From Phocaeicola sartorii JCM 17136 = DSM 21941 (lineage in GTDB: Bacteria; Bacteroidota; Bacteroidia; Bacteroidales; Bacteroidaceae): 64,000 nt of DNA. The notes under the pieces are model-generated. The model did not search any database and had not been told where the DNA came from. It saw nothing but the letters and a program-made list of their open reading frames with translations. Where the stretch lies: the NCBI RefSeq assembly GCF_000614185.1, contig NZ_BAKM01000027.1, forward strand, positions 19,568 through 83,567, given 5' to 3'. The position numbers and the translations under genes were made by a program. Every line of letters begins with the position of its first letter. Position 1 is the first letter of the stretch. Below, in pieces: positions 27,663 to 38,013 of this stretch.

Positions 27663-29939
27663 TTATCCATGTTTTACCCGGTCGCGCTCTTCGGCACGCT
27701 TGGCTGAGTTCCAAGTGCTGAGGTCGCCTGTCAAATAGCCGGTAATGCGACGCATACGCATTATATTCTCGCTTTGGCAAACAGGGCACTTGTCATAAAT
27801 GACTCCTTTGTAACCGCAGGCTTGGCAAGTGTCAACGGGATGGTTGATAGAGCCGTAGCCAATGCCTTCGTCATGCATTACTTTTACAATTTTGGTTATG
27901 GCTTTTACATTTTTCTGGGCTTCTCCGTCCAGTTCCACGTAGGTGATGTGCCCTCCGCGGGTAATGGCGTGGAAAGGAGCTTCCCGTTTTATCTTTTCGG
28001 TAATGGTGATGGGTTCTTTTACATCTACGTGGAAAGAGTTTACATAATAGTCATTATCCGTCACTCCGGGAATGATGCCATATTTACGGCGGTCCATACG
28101 GGTGAAGCGTCCGGACAGTCCTTCGGCGGGGGTGGCGAGTACGGAGAAATTCAATTGATATTTCTGTTTGTATTCGTCTGCCACCTTGTTTATTTCTGTA
28201 ACGGCTTCGAATAATGTGTCCCATGCTTTCTGGCTATGTGCGTGCCCTTCTCCATAAAGAGCCATCATGGCATTGTGTCCGCCTATGAAACCTATGCCCA
28301 AGGTGCCTTGGCGTAATACATCTCCCACTTGGTCATTGGGGGAAAGTTTTCCTCCGCCTTTCCACACATCATTTCCCATCATGAATGGGAATTGGCGTGC
28401 CAGGGCTGTACGTTGATACTGGTAGCGTGCATACAGTTGTTCGGCGATCAGTCCGGACAAAGCATGTACACTTTCTATGAAGATTTCTTTCGCTTTTCTT
28501 TCTATGGCTTCTTTCTTGCCTGATTCTTCCAGACTTTCCGCCTTGATGCGTGCTTCGATGGCCAGCCGGGGCATATTCATGGTGGTGAATGACAGATTCC
28601 CGCGTCCTAATGAGCCTTTCTCGCCTGCTACATTCTCGTAAACACGGGTACGGCATCCCATAGTCGCCAGTTCATAGCGGTAACGTTTGGGGTCATTGAT
28701 GTCCCATTTCTCATTTTTATTATAAGGAGTATCCAAAAACATGAAATTGGGGAATAGGGCTTTGGCGGTGGTGCGGCAAGCTTTCAGGAACAAGTCGAAA
28801 TTGGGAGCCTGGAATTCCATTTTGCCTTCCAGTGCCGCTTCAAAGTTCTCCATGGCTTTTTTGTAATCCTCTTCGGAGTAAGATACACCGTCTTTGATCT
28901 TGAATATCTGTATGGGGAAGACGGGGACTTCGCCACGGGTACCCAGACCTTCGATGGTGGCTTTCAGCAGTTCCTCTATGACCATGCGCCCTTCGGGGGA
29001 GGTGTCTGTTCCATAATTGATGGAGCTGAACACCACTTGATTCCCACCTCGCGAATGCATGGTGTTCAGGTTGTGGATGAATCCTTCCATGGCCTGATGT
29101 GTATCTTTGCGTGTCATGGCATACGCTTTCTCTTCAATTTTCTTGAGGGCTTCTGTTCCGGGTTCTTTTCCTTCTACTTCTATATAAAATTCGGTTAAAG
29201 TTTTCAGATGTTTGCGGAATGTCTTCCGTACCCCTTCCGCCATAAAGAAGTCGAAAGCGGGAATAGCCTGACCGCCGTGCTGCTCGTTCTGATTTGTCTG
29301 GAATATGATAGTGGCCAGAGTGGCATAACTTTGAATAGACTGGGGGGTGCGGATACTTCCGTTCTTGGTGCGGAAGCCGCGCTCGAACAGATCTTCCAGA
29401 TCATATTGGATACAAGTGGTAGTCTTGGTGGGATAGTAATCCAGGTCATGTATATGTATGTCGCCCAATTGATGTGCTTCGGCATATTTTTTAGGCAACA
29501 GATATTTATAGGTATAGTCTTTTGTAACTTCCGAGGCAAAAGTCATCATCTGTCCGGCGGGAGTATGGCTGGACATATTGGCATTGCTCAGGTTGACATC
29601 ATTCTTGTCAATGGCTACGATGCCGTCCATGATGTGCTTCATTTGCGTTTTACGGTCGCGTTCCGTATTCCGCCATTCGCGATAAATGATGTATTTCTTG
29701 GCCACTTCGGGACGTACTTTCATCAGTTCCTTTTCTACCAGGTCCTGAATCTCTTCCACACTGATGGTTGGAGATGCAAAATTGCTGATAACCCGCATGG
29801 TGATTTCAGCAATCAGTTTGTCCTCATTGTCAATTCCGGAGGCATGGAATGCCTTGCCGATTGCATTTTTAATTTTACTGATGGAAAAGTCTTCCCGCTT
29901 TCCATCCCGCTTGATAATACAAATCTCAGCGTAATTCAT
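27663..29939 (-). CDS. nrdD: Anaerobic (class III) ribonucleoside-triphosphate reductase
   Basis: 758 residues. An N-terminal ATP-cone (about 5-95, with [18 protein letters not shown]) senses ATP/dATP. The catalytic barrel follows. The C-terminal zinc site is CQACG and CPVC, and the glycyl-radical motif is RRITGYLTG. It reduces ribonucleotides to deoxyribonucleotides without oxygen. It is transcribed with nrdG behind a cobalamin riboswitch, so expression is probably lowered when B12 allows a B12-dependent reductase to work. Confidence 0.96.
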   Translation of the reverse strand: MNYAEICIIKRDGKREDFSISKIKNAIGKAFHASGIDNEDKLIAEITMRVISNFASPTISVEEIQDLVEKELMKVRPEVAKKYIIYREWRNTERDRKTQMKHIMDGIVAIDKNDVNLSNANMSSHTPAGQMMTFASEVTKDYTYKYLLPKKYAEAHQLGDIHIHDLDYYPTKTTTCIQYDLEDLFERGFRTKNGSIRTPQSIQSYATLATIIFQTNQNEQHGGQAIPAFDFFMAEGVRKTFRKHLKTLTEFYIEVEGKEPGTEALKKIEEKAYAMTRKDTHQAMEGFIHNLNTMHSRGGNQVVFSSINYGTDTSPEGRMVIEELLKATIEGLGTRGEVPVFPIQIFKIKDGVSYSEEDYKKAMENFEAALEGKMEFQAPNFDLFLKACRTTAKALFPNFMFLDTPYNKNEKWDINDPKRYRYELATMGCRTRVYENVAGEKGSLGRGNLSFTTMNMPRLAIEARIKAESLEESGKKEAIERKAKEIFIESVHALSGLIAEQLYARYQYQRTALARQFPFMMGNDVWKGGGKLSPNDQVGDVLRQGTLGIGFIGGHNAMMALYGEGHAHSQKAWDTLFEAVTEINKVADEYKQKYQLNFSVLATPAEGLSGRFTRMDRRKYGIIPGVTDNDYYVNSFHVDVKEPITITEKIKREAPFHAITRGGHITYVELDGEAQKNVKAITKIVKVMHDEGIGYGSINHPVDTCQACGYKGVIYDKCPVCQSENIMRMRRITGYLTGDLSTWNSAKRAEERDRVKHG

Positions 29940-29974
29940 TGTTGGAAAAATTAATTGTTAATAAAAAAAACTTG

Positions 29975-30142
29975 GCTGTCCTTTCAGGCAGGTTTTCTGA
30001 CTTATCTCTCCCTTGAAACGCCTTCCCGCAAATTGTTTTGTAGTGCATATTGTTTCAGCTCAATGAGAATTACAGCAGCGGGTACTGTTGCTGATTTTCA
30101 CGGCATTCCCTCTTAGAAGTGGTTAACTTCACCTTGTCGGAC
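29975..30142 (-). promoter_or_regulatory. Cobalamin riboswitch upstream of nrdDG
   Basis: Reading the minus strand, the conserved core elements appear in order: GAGGGAATGCCGTGAAAATC, CCCGCTGCTGTAA, GCGGGAAGGCG, then AGTCAGAAAACCTGCCTG, the 3' strand of the B12-binding core. A short hairpin followed by eight T (29970-29963) could act as an expression platform before the nrdD start at 29939. The family match is strong by eye. OFF control by B12 is inferred from known cobalamin riboswitches. Confidence 0.88.
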
Positions 30143-30147
30143 GGTTG

Positions 30148-30155
30148 CAAAGGTA
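30148..30155 (-). promoter_or_regulatory. -7 box of the riboswitch-nrdDG transcript
   Basis: TACCTTTG on the minus strand, immediately before the riboswitch. Confidence 0.55.
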
Positions 30156-30232
30156 TAACTTTTTGGGAAACTTTCTGTTTAAAAAATGAATAAAAGTTTT
30201 CCAACACGGATAACTTGTTGAAGATGGGAAGG

Positions 30233-30868
30233 TTATAAAATGTACCATAATGCCATCATGTGGCAGATCGTTCCTCCCAATACAAACAGATGGAAAACGG
30301 AGTGCATATAAGGCAATTTGGGGAAGGAATAAAAGACAGCGCCAGTGATGTAAGACACTCCTTCGCCGATCAGCCAATAAATGAAAACAGGAGGTACATG
30401 TTGGCAGAGAGGCTTGAAACCTACAAAAATGCTGCATCCCATGGCTATATAACAAAGAGTTTCCAGGTTGCTGTGCTCTTTCAGGTTACCAAAACATAGA
30501 ATGATTCCGGCAAGAGCACACAACCATACGAAACTAAGGATTCCCCATCCCCAACCACCAACTTCCCGTAAGACTGTCAGCATGATGGGAGAATAGCTTC
30601 CTGCGATATGCAGATAAATCGAAGCATGATCGAATTTGCGTAACACCTCGCGGTGAGGGGACGGCTTACTGGCATGATACCAGGTGGAGCTGATATAGGA
30701 CGACAGCATACCGAATAGATAAAGCCACATGCCGCCTGCTGCCCACGCGTTGCCGCTTTTCATGGCGGCAAGCAGCAGATAACCGCCTCCGATGATACCT
30801 ATCAGGATACCAGCACCGTGCGACAGGGTATTGGCCCATTCCTCTCCTTGGGTATAGTGTATAGCCAA
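30233..30868 (-). CDS. Hemolysin III family (PAQR-like) membrane protein
   Basis: 211 residues with seven predicted membrane segments. Family hallmarks are SHGAGILIGIIGG, SSTWYHA, KFDHASIYLHIAGSYSP, and the C-terminal HSVFHLFVLGGTICHM with metal-ligand His residues. The haemolysin name is historical. Related PAQR proteins are membrane hydrolases or homeostasis factors. It is 4 bp downstream of the tRNA nucleotidyltransferase-like gene on the same strand. Confidence 0.93.
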   Translation of the reverse strand: MAIHYTQGEEWANTLSHGAGILIGIIGGGYLLLAAMKSGNAWAAGGMWLYLFGMLSSYISSTWYHASKPSPHREVLRKFDHASIYLHIAGSYSPIMLTVLREVGGWGWGILSFVWLCALAGIILCFGNLKEHSNLETLCYIAMGCSIFVGFKPLCQHVPPVFIYWLIGEGVSYITGAVFYSFPKLPYMHSVFHLFVLGGTICHMMALWYIL

Positions 30869-30872
30869 TTTC

Positions 30873-32291
30873 CTATAAGTTTTTCGGGGTTAATCCCATG
30901 TCTTTCGCTTTCTTCAGCATGTATTCTAAAGCAGCGTCATGTTCATTAGGAATGATGCCATCCAGTATGGCGTCCTTGATGGAACTTTTCAGACTGCCTA
31001 TCTCGCGGCAGGGCTGCAGGTCGAATATCCGCATGATTTCTTCTCCGTCCACCGGAGGTTGGAAGTTGCGTATCCGGTCTTTTTCCTCCAGGTCTTTCAG
31101 CTTCTGGCGTACCAGTTTGAAGTTGTCCAGGAATTTTTGTTTTCGTGCTTCATTTTTTGACGTGATGTCCGCTTCGCACAGCATCATCAGGTCGTCAATG
31201 TCATTCCCGGCTTCAAAAAGCAGACGCCGAACGGCGGAATCGGTCACCACATCATCTGCGATAACAATGGGGCGCATGTGCAGGCTGACCAGTTTCTGGA
31301 CATATTTCATTTTCTCGTTCATGGGCAGTTTCATCTTGCGGAAGATGTCCGGAATCATTTTTTCACCGATGAAGTTATGGTTATGGAAAGTCCAGCCTAT
31401 GCGCGGCTCCCAGCGTTTGGTGCGTGGTTTGCCTATGTCATGCAACAGCGTGGCCCAACGCAGCCATAGGTTGTCGGTATGTTTGGAGATATTGTCCACA
31501 ACTTCCAGGGTATGATAGAAGTTGTCCTTATGGGCACGCCCGTTCCGGGTTTCCACTCCTTGCAGCGCCACCAGTTCGGGAAAAATCAAAGGCAGCAGTC
31601 CGCAGCGGTCCAGCTCTATAAAGCCTTTGGACGGTATGGGGGCGAGCAGGATCTTGTTCAGCTCGTCGGCGATGCGCTCTTTGGAGATAATATGAATGCG
31701 TTCCTTGTTGCGTGACAGTGCTTCGAAAGTGGTGTCGTCAATATAGAAATTCAGTTGTGTGGCAAACCGGACACAACGCATCATGCGGAGCGGGTCGTCA
31801 CTGAAAGTAATGTCCGGGTCCAGTGGCGTGCGGATGGTTCTCTCTTTCAAATCGTCCAGACCGTTAAAAGGGTCTACCAACTCACCGAAACGTGCTTTGT
31901 TCAGACACACCGCCATGGCGTTGATCGTGAAATCGCGTCGGTTCTGGTCATCCTCCAAGGTGCCGTCTTCTACTACGGGCTTGCGGCTGTCATGGCTGTA
32001 CGACTCCTTGCGGGCGCCGACAAACTCCACTTCCGTATCATGGTATTTAACTTGTGCCGTGCCGAAGTTTTTAAAAACAGAAACGTGTGCTCCGCGCCCC
32101 AGCTTCTTGCCGAAGGCCTGTGCCATTTCAATTCCGCTTCCTACCACTACGACATCTATATCCTTCGAGGGGCGTTCCAGAAATATATCTCGTACATAAC
32201 CTCCTACAACGTAACATTCCAATCCCAATTCGTCTGCCGTCTCGGAGATTAACTTGAATATCTTATTATTAAAATGTTCTTTTAGTTCCAT
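30873..32291 (-). CDS. cca: CCA tRNA nucleotidyltransferase / poly(A) polymerase family with HD domain
   Basis: 472 residues from the chosen start MELKEHFNN at 32291 (MNMELK at 32297 is possible). A -7 box TAAATTTG at 32317-32310 excludes the longer open frame. The nucleotidyltransferase motif is GGYVRDIFLERPSKDIDVVVVGSG (32218 downward); RRDFTINAMA and RMMRCVRFATQLNF follow; HDIGKPRTKR is the HD-domain motif. It probably adds or repairs the CCA end of tRNAs. Confidence 0.9.
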   Translation of the reverse strand: MELKEHFNNKIFKLISETADELGLECYVVGGYVRDIFLERPSKDIDVVVVGSGIEMAQAFGKKLGRGAHVSVFKNFGTAQVKYHDTEVEFVGARKESYSHDSRKPVVEDGTLEDDQNRRDFTINAMAVCLNKARFGELVDPFNGLDDLKERTIRTPLDPDITFSDDPLRMMRCVRFATQLNFYIDDTTFEALSRNKERIHIISKERIADELNKILLAPIPSKGFIELDRCGLLPLIFPELVALQGVETRNGRAHKDNFYHTLEVVDNISKHTDNLWLRWATLLHDIGKPRTKRWEPRIGWTFHNHNFIGEKMIPDIFRKMKLPMNEKMKYVQKLVSLHMRPIVIADDVVTDSAVRRLLFEAGNDIDDLMMLCEADITSKNEARKQKFLDNFKLVRQKLKDLEEKDRIRNFQPPVDGEEIMRIFDLQPCREIGSLKSSIKDAILDGIIPNEHDAALEYMLKKAKDMGLTPKNL

Positions 32292-32309
32292 ATTCATCTT
32301 AAAGAGGGG

Positions 32310-32368
32310 CAAATTTACGATTTTTTGCGCAGGATAAGGAGAAATCACGCAATTAAATTGTATTTTTG
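32310..32368. promoter_or_regulatory. Divergent -7 boxes for cca and the next lipoprotein
   Basis: Minus strand TAAATTTG (32317-32310) and plus strand TATTTTTG (32361-32368). Confidence 0.6.
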
Positions 32369-32392
32369 CCTGCATATAAAACGATCAAGTAC

Positions 32393-33217
32393 ATGAAAAA
32401 GATAGGATTAGTAGCATTATTTGCCTTGTTGCTGGCCGGTTGCGATGATGGCGGCGAGAAGAAAGCGCAAGAAAATTTGCGTAAGGCTGAGGCGGCGTTG
32501 GAAAAAGAGAACTTTAATGAGGCCAAATTGCAGATAGACAGTATCCGTATCCTTTATCCGAAAGCGTTTGAAGCCAGGAAACAGGGAGTCAAGCTGATGC
32601 AGCAGGTGGATTTGAAAGAGCAGCAGAAGAGTCTGGTTTACCTGGACAGCATGATGGTGGTGAAACAAGCTCAGCTGGATTCTGTCAAAGGTAATTTTGT
32701 TCTTGAGAAAGATACTGCCTATCAGGAGGTGGGTAATTATTTTTATCCTACCCAGACGGTAGAGAAGAACGTAGGCCGTTCATTCTTGCGCGGACAAGTG
32801 AACGAGCAGGGGGAAATGTCCCTTACCTCTATTTATTGTGCAGGCGGCACTTTGCATCACACGGCGGTGAAAGTGAGTGCGGGGGATACTTTTGCCGAGA
32901 CTCCCGCTTCGAAAGACAGTTATGAAACCACTGACTTGGGCCGTGCAATCGAGAAGGCCGATTACAAGATGGGGGAAGACGGCGGCGTCATCGCTTTTAT
33001 TGTGGCTAATAAAGATAAGAATATCCAAGTTCAGTTTATCGGAGACCGTACTTACAAGACGGCCATGCAGCCCAATGACCGTAAGGCGATTGCGGAATTG
33101 ACGGAACTGGCGCGCATCCTGTCCGGCATGGAGCAGATCCGTAAAGATAAGAAAGAAGCGAACTTGAAAATAGAGTTCGTGACTCGCAAAATGCAGGAAC
33201 AGAAGGAAGAGAAATGA
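32393..33217 (+). CDS. Coiled-coil lipoprotein of unknown function
   Basis: 274 residues from ATG 32393. The lipobox is LLLAGC. The mature N-terminus (about 22-110) is a charged coiled coil with TPR-like spacing (AEAALEKENFNEAKLQIDSI). The rest is a small mixed domain, ending in another charged helix. It resembles uncharacterised Bacteroidales lipoproteins. Monocistronic; function unknown. Confidence 0.8.
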   Translation: MKKIGLVALFALLLAGCDDGGEKKAQENLRKAEAALEKENFNEAKLQIDSIRILYPKAFEARKQGVKLMQQVDLKEQQKSLVYLDSMMVVKQAQLDSVKGNFVLEKDTAYQEVGNYFYPTQTVEKNVGRSFLRGQVNEQGEMSLTSIYCAGGTLHHTAVKVSAGDTFAETPASKDSYETTDLGRAIEKADYKMGEDGGVIAFIVANKDKNIQVQFIGDRTYKTAMQPNDRKAIAELTELARILSGMEQIRKDKKEANLKIEFVTRKMQEQKEEK

Positions 33218-33302
33218 TGTGAATCGGAACACAAACAAAGCGGATTTTGAAGAGATATCCCAAAGTCCGCATTGTCCGTGTCCCTTGTTTTATGTGCAGC
33301 CC

Positions 33303-33895
33303 TTACAATCGTTTCAGTGCCAGCTTGATCACTTTCTCCACCGGGGCGGCAGGCTCCTCTTTCAGTATGGCGGCCACTACCTTTTGTGATGCGGCCTGTG
33401 CGAATCCCAGCATGGTGAGTGCGGCGACAGCCTCGTCGTGAATTTCGGTATTGGCCGGGTTGGCGAACATTTCGCTGTTCACAGTCTCCATGCCCGAAGT
33501 GGCGATCTTGTCCTTTAAGTCCACGATGATGCGTTGGGCAGTTTTCAGGCCGATGCCTTTTACCGTTTTCAATAACTTGTCATTGCTGGAACTGATGACT
33601 CCGCACAGTTCGGAAGGGGATAAAGCCGACAGAATCATACGTGCCGTGTTGCCGCCGATGCCCGATACGGAAATCAGTAACAAAAATAACTCCCGTTCCT
33701 GTTTGGTCGAGAATCCGTAGAGTACGTAGCGTCTTCCCGGATCGCTTCATAAATATATAGTTTCGTATTGCTCTGATTCTGAATGGCCGAATACGTATTC
33801 AATGAGATATTGATGCCATATCCCATTCCGTTACAATCTAAAACTACCATTGCCGGAGTGATCTCCGCAATATCTCCTTTAATATATTCTATCAT
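33303..33895 (-). CDS. ruvA: Holliday junction DNA helicase subunit RuvA (one apparent frameshift)
   Basis: RuvA tetramers grip four-way junctions and load RuvB. The N-terminal OB-fold begins [20 protein letters not shown]; the helix-hairpin-helix motifs [15 protein letters not shown] and [20 protein letters not shown] are present. Restoring one G on the plus strand near 33729 turns DATYST into [11 protein letters not shown] and gives 197 residues, the normal length. No ruvB or ruvC is in this window. Confidence 0.93.
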
Positions 33896-34021
33896 GGTTG
33901 TCTCCTTTGAAATTTTACAGTTCTTTGCAAAAATAGGACATCTATCTTTTAAATTATAAGTTCGGCAAGAATATTTTTAAATTATTAGGCCGGAGTAAAC
34001 AAAAAAACGAGGCAAAATGTT

Positions 34022-34029
34022 TATTTTTG
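34022..34029 (+). promoter_or_regulatory. -7 box for ddh
   Basis: TATTTTTG, 42 bp before the ddh start. Confidence 0.5.
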
Positions 34030-34070
34030 CAGCCAATTAACAGATAATAGTAAACTAAACCCAATAAAAG

Positions 34071-34970
34071 ATGAGAAAAATAAGAGCGGCCGTGGTTGGA
34101 TACGGTAACATTGGTCAGTATGTAGTGGAGGCTTTGGAAGCTGCTCCCGATTTTGAGATTGCAGGTATCGTCCGTCGTAGCGGTGCGGAAAACAAACCTG
34201 CCGAGTTGGAAGCATACGCTGTTGTGAAAGATATAAAGGAATTGAAAGATGTGGATGTGGCTGTGCTGGCTACTCCGACCCGTAGCGTGGAAAAATATGC
34301 CAAAGAGATTCTGGCAATGGGTATCAATACGGTGGATAGTTTCGACATTCATACGCAGATCACTTCCCTGCGCCGTTCGTTGGACGAGTCGGCAAAGGCC
34401 GGTAAGGCTGTCGCTATTATTTCTGCCGGATGGGATCCGGGAAGCGACTCTGTAGTCCGTACGCTGCTGGAAGCCATCGCTCCGAAGGGCATTACTTATA
34501 CCAATTTCGGTCCGGGACGCAGCATGGGGCATTCTGTAGCAGTCCGTGCCATTGACGGTGTGAAGGATGCTTTGTCCATGACTATTCCTGTGGGTACCGG
34601 TATCCATCGCCGCATGGTGTATGTGGAACTGGAGGAAGGTGCGGACTTCAAGACTGTGGAAGCTGCCATCAAGTCGGATCCTTATTTTGTAAATGACGAG
34701 ACACATGTGAAACAAGTTCCATGTGTAGACGATTTGAATGACGTGGGTCATGGTGTCAATCTGGTTCGTAAAGGGGTGTCGGGCAAGACTCACAATCAGT
34801 TGTTCGAGTTTGATATGAAGATCAATAATCCGGCTCTTACCGCACAGGTACTGGTTTGCGTGGCACGCGCTTCCATGAAACAGCAGCCCGGATGTTATAC
34901 CATGATTGAGGTTCCGGTAATTGACCTGTTGTGCGGTGACCGTGAGGAACTGATTGCGCACCTGGTATAA
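34071..34970 (+). CDS. ddh: meso-Diaminopimelate dehydrogenase
   Basis: 299 residues. The NADPH-binding [15 protein letters not shown], then [10 protein letters not shown] and [18 protein letters not shown], match the Ddh family. It makes meso-diaminopimelate directly from tetrahydrodipicolinate, for lysine and cell-wall synthesis. A strong terminator follows. Confidence 0.93.
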   Translation: MRKIRAAVVGYGNIGQYVVEALEAAPDFEIAGIVRRSGAENKPAELEAYAVVKDIKELKDVDVAVLATPTRSVEKYAKEILAMGINTVDSFDIHTQITSLRRSLDESAKAGKAVAIISAGWDPGSDSVVRTLLEAIAPKGITYTNFGPGRSMGHSVAVRAIDGVKDALSMTIPVGTGIHRRMVYVELEEGADFKTVEAAIKSDPYFVNDETHVKQVPCVDDLNDVGHGVNLVRKGVSGKTHNQLFEFDMKINNPALTAQVLVCVARASMKQQPGCYTMIEVPVIDLLCGDREELIAHLV

Positions 34971-35000
34971 AGAGGTTTCCTCAAAAAGAACGATATTCTG

Positions 35001-35041
35001 AAAATCTCTTCTCCATTTTATTCCGGAGAAGAGATTTTTTT
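35001..35041 (+). terminator. ddh terminator
   Basis: A perfect 14-bp stem (AAAATCTCTTCTCC with GGAGAAGAGATTTT), 10-base loop, then T run. Confidence 0.88.
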
Positions 35042-35076
35042 ATTTCCTTTGTGCTCATAAACAAAGAAATAGAACA

Positions 35077-35884
35077 ATGATAGCAAGTATTGTATGGGAT
35101 GTGGATCCTATCTTATTTAAAGTAGGTAGTTGGGAAGTGCGTTGGTATGTGGCTGATGTGGGGCCTTGGTTTCATATTGGCTTATGAAATAGTGAGCCGT
35201 TTATTCAAAAAAGAGAAGTATCCGGAAGACTGGGTGGACAAGCTTTTCGTCTATTGCATTGTCAGTACGGTCATTGGCGCCCGTCTGGGGCACTGTCTGT
35301 TTTATGAATGGGACTATTATGGCGCCCATCCTGTTGAGATATTCAAGATATGGAAAGGCGGGTTGGCAAGTCACGGAGGGGTGTTCGCCATCATTCTGGC
35401 TCTGATGTGGTATTCAAAAAAAGTAACCCGGAAAAGTGTGTGGTGGTTGTTCGACCGCATGATACCTGCTGTGGCGATTGTCTGCTTCTGTATACGTTTT
35501 GGTAATTTAATGAATTCCGAGATATTCGGATATCCCACCACGTTGCCTTGGGGCTTTGAATTCGTCCGTTCCCGGGAGTGGCATCAGCTGTATGAAGGTT
35601 TGCCTTGCCATCCTACCCAGATTTATGAAATGCTGTATTGCTTGGTTGCCGGCGTGACTGCCTGGGTGATGTACCATACATACCATTTGCAAAAAAGAGT
35701 GGGATTGATAACCGGAGTCAGTTTGCTCATCTTTTTCGGCTCCCGCTTTGCGCTGGAGTTTATGAAGAATCCGCAAGTTGCCGAAGAGGTGGATATGACT
35801 CTTAATATAGGGCAGTGGCTCAGTGTACCGCTGATTCTGCTGGGTGCGTATCTTATTGCCACCAGCCGTACCCGGAAAGAATAA
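35077..35884 (+). CDS. lgt: Prolipoprotein diacylglyceryl transferase (frameshift near its start)
   Basis: Lgt transfers diacylglycerol to the lipobox Cys, feeding all lipoproteins of this window. The true N-terminus is MIASIVWDVDPILFKVGSWE at 35077. The frame breaks in TATGTGGCTG (35146-35155). Either one extra T (giving WYGLMWGLG) or two lost bases (giving WYVGLMWGLG) would repair it, to 268 or 269 residues. STVIGARLGHCLFYEW and the GGLASHGG motif are intact, as is HPTQIYE. About seven membrane segments. Essential, so an error in the sequence is likely. Confidence 0.92.
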
Positions 35885-35942
35885 GGCATAATCAGACGTC
35901 TTCGGGGGACTAAAAGCTCTTCCGGTGAAAAAGACATTTGTA

Positions 35943-35992
35943 AGGAAGTGGGAATTCTGCATCGAAGTACAGAATCCCCGCTTCCTCTTTTT
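35943..35992 (+). terminator. lgt terminator
   Basis: A 17-bp stem (35943-35959 with 35970-35986, two imperfect pairs) followed by CTTTTTA. Confidence 0.82.
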
Positions 35993-36047
35993 ATAACATT
36001 TATTAAAAATAATGACTCCAATTCTTGGCGGATAAAGGCTTAATTTT

Positions 36048-36055
36048 TACTTTTG
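36048..36055 (+). promoter_or_regulatory. -7 box for the tandem LruC lipoprotein genes
   Basis: TACTTTTG, with CTTG 20 bp upstream (36024-36027) as an approximate upstream box. Confidence 0.55.
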
Positions 36056-36096
36056 CCTGTAAATCATTTAATGTTAGAGTTTTAAATCAGGGGAAT

Positions 36097-37982
36097 ATGA
36101 AAAAGAGTCTTTCTATTTTGTTATTTGCAGTCTTGGCCTCCGGCTGCATGAAGCGTGAGAATTTATATGATGAGGAACGAGCGGCGGAAGAAGAAGCCAA
36201 AAAGAATTTTCCGGTTCAAAACATTGATCCTGAACAGGATTGGAACATGGGAACTTCTCGTTCTTTAAATGTGTCGGTAAATGAAAAGACCGGAGAAACT
36301 TATACAATCAAAGTATATGATGGTTATCCTTTTGCTGCGGGCGGAGCCTGTCTTCTGGCGAAGGAAGTGGTGAAGGATGGTGGGATGAAGACTATAAAGT
36401 TTGACGCGCCTGCCATATTGAAGCGTGTGTACGTCATGCGCCGGCTCACTTCGACTGATTATTATGTGAAAGCGGCTGATTTGAGAGACGGACAGTTTGA
36501 GGTCATTTTTGGAGAGTCTTTATCCGGTGCGGCCGGTGCTCGTTCCGTTGCAAAGGCGATGGCTTTCTCTCCCCGATATAGAGAATGTCCTGCCGGTGCG
36601 GAAGAAGTGGAAGAACAGGACTTGAAGAATCTGAATAAGGCTGGAAATTATGTCATTCGTACAGAGGTGACTGTTGATGAGGGCGTGAAAATAGGGAATG
36701 ACGTTCATTTGTATATTGCAGAGGGCGGTGCTTTGGTCATGACGGGAACCGGAGGTCTGAGGATAGACGGAAAGAACTCATCCGTAAGCGTGCTGGAAGG
36801 GAGATTGGAAATACCGCGTGCTGATCTGGAAATGAATGGAAGTAATGGGAATAATGAAAATCCTCAGTTTTATTGCGGGGAAGAAGGCATTGTCAGCGTG
36901 GAGGATGTGGATTTGAAAGCATGCGTCTGGATGAACGACGGCATGTTTACAGCTTTAACGGATGATGGATTTGAGATGGGGCACGGTGTGCAGCTTCAGA
37001 ATAACTGCCGTCTGGAAATAAAAAGCAAGAAAGGCGGCAAGGATGATATTCTAAGAACGGCGGCAGATAAGGGCGCTGCTTATTCAGTATTCAATAATCA
37101 AGGTTATGTAGTGGTGGACGGTGATGCAAGTTGGGAGAACATTTATGTAAACCTGGCGGGGGAAGGTGTTTTCCATATCAAGGGAGAGCTGGACTTGGAG
37201 GATAATGTGACATTTTCCGTCATAGGAGCGAATACTTTGATAAAAGCCGGTGAAATGGACTGGAGTGAGGAGGTCACTGTTTCAGAGGGCTCGTCATCTT
37301 TAAGAGTCGCATGCGGAGATATCGGTGATGAGGACAACCTGCCGGATCATGTGGAGATCGTCAATCCATTTTTGATAGATGAAGGTGAATGTACCGTGGC
37401 TCATGGAAATGCGGAGGAGGATGATAAGGATAAGCTGGCGGTGGCTACTTTCGGCTTTGAGGATATAATAGGTGGAACTACCGATTATGATTTTAACGAT
37501 GTGGTGCTTCATGTTACCAATGTGATAGATAACAAGATAAAAGTGATATTGGTGGCGGCGGGAGCGACGAATGCGATCACGGTGCAGTATAGCTTGGACA
37601 ATGGAGCGGGTTATACTGATTTGCTTTTCAATGGAGAACAGGAAGTTCATGCGGCTTTCGGAGTGCCCGTGACACAGATGAAGAATACAGACAGACCTGT
37701 CATAGATACAGATGCCGGTTTTCCGTCCTGCATGATCCCGGTTTCCGATAATGACTTTTCATTCGCCGCAAATGGAAGAATACGCATTCATGTGACGAAC
37801 GAAGAAGGCAAATCGCATCTTGTCGAATCGCATACAGCGGCGGGCGGGGTGCCTTATGCCTGTGTGTGCCGGTGGCATGGTCGTATCCGGTGGAACATCA
37901 GCGCATAGATGCTAAATTCCCCCAATTTGAAGAATGGGGGCAAGGCATCGGCTCTGAAGACTGGTATAAAACGGAGTTATGA
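36097..37982 (+). CDS. LruC-domain lipoprotein, copy 1 (one apparent frameshift)
   Basis: 628 residues after restoring one C near 37860; the repaired end reads ALCVPVAWSYPVEHQRID and stops at 37982, matching the end of copy 2. The start is ATG 36097, with lipobox LASGC followed by MKRENLYDEE. The middle part has irregular beta-helix-like repeats. The C-terminal LruC region carries FGFEDI and DYDFNDVV, an acidic motif that may bind Ca2+. Probably a surface lipoprotein. It is 31 bp upstream of a paralogue. Confidence 0.88.
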
Positions 37983-38013
37983 TTATGACAGACTATAGAT
38001 AGGACGAAAAGGT

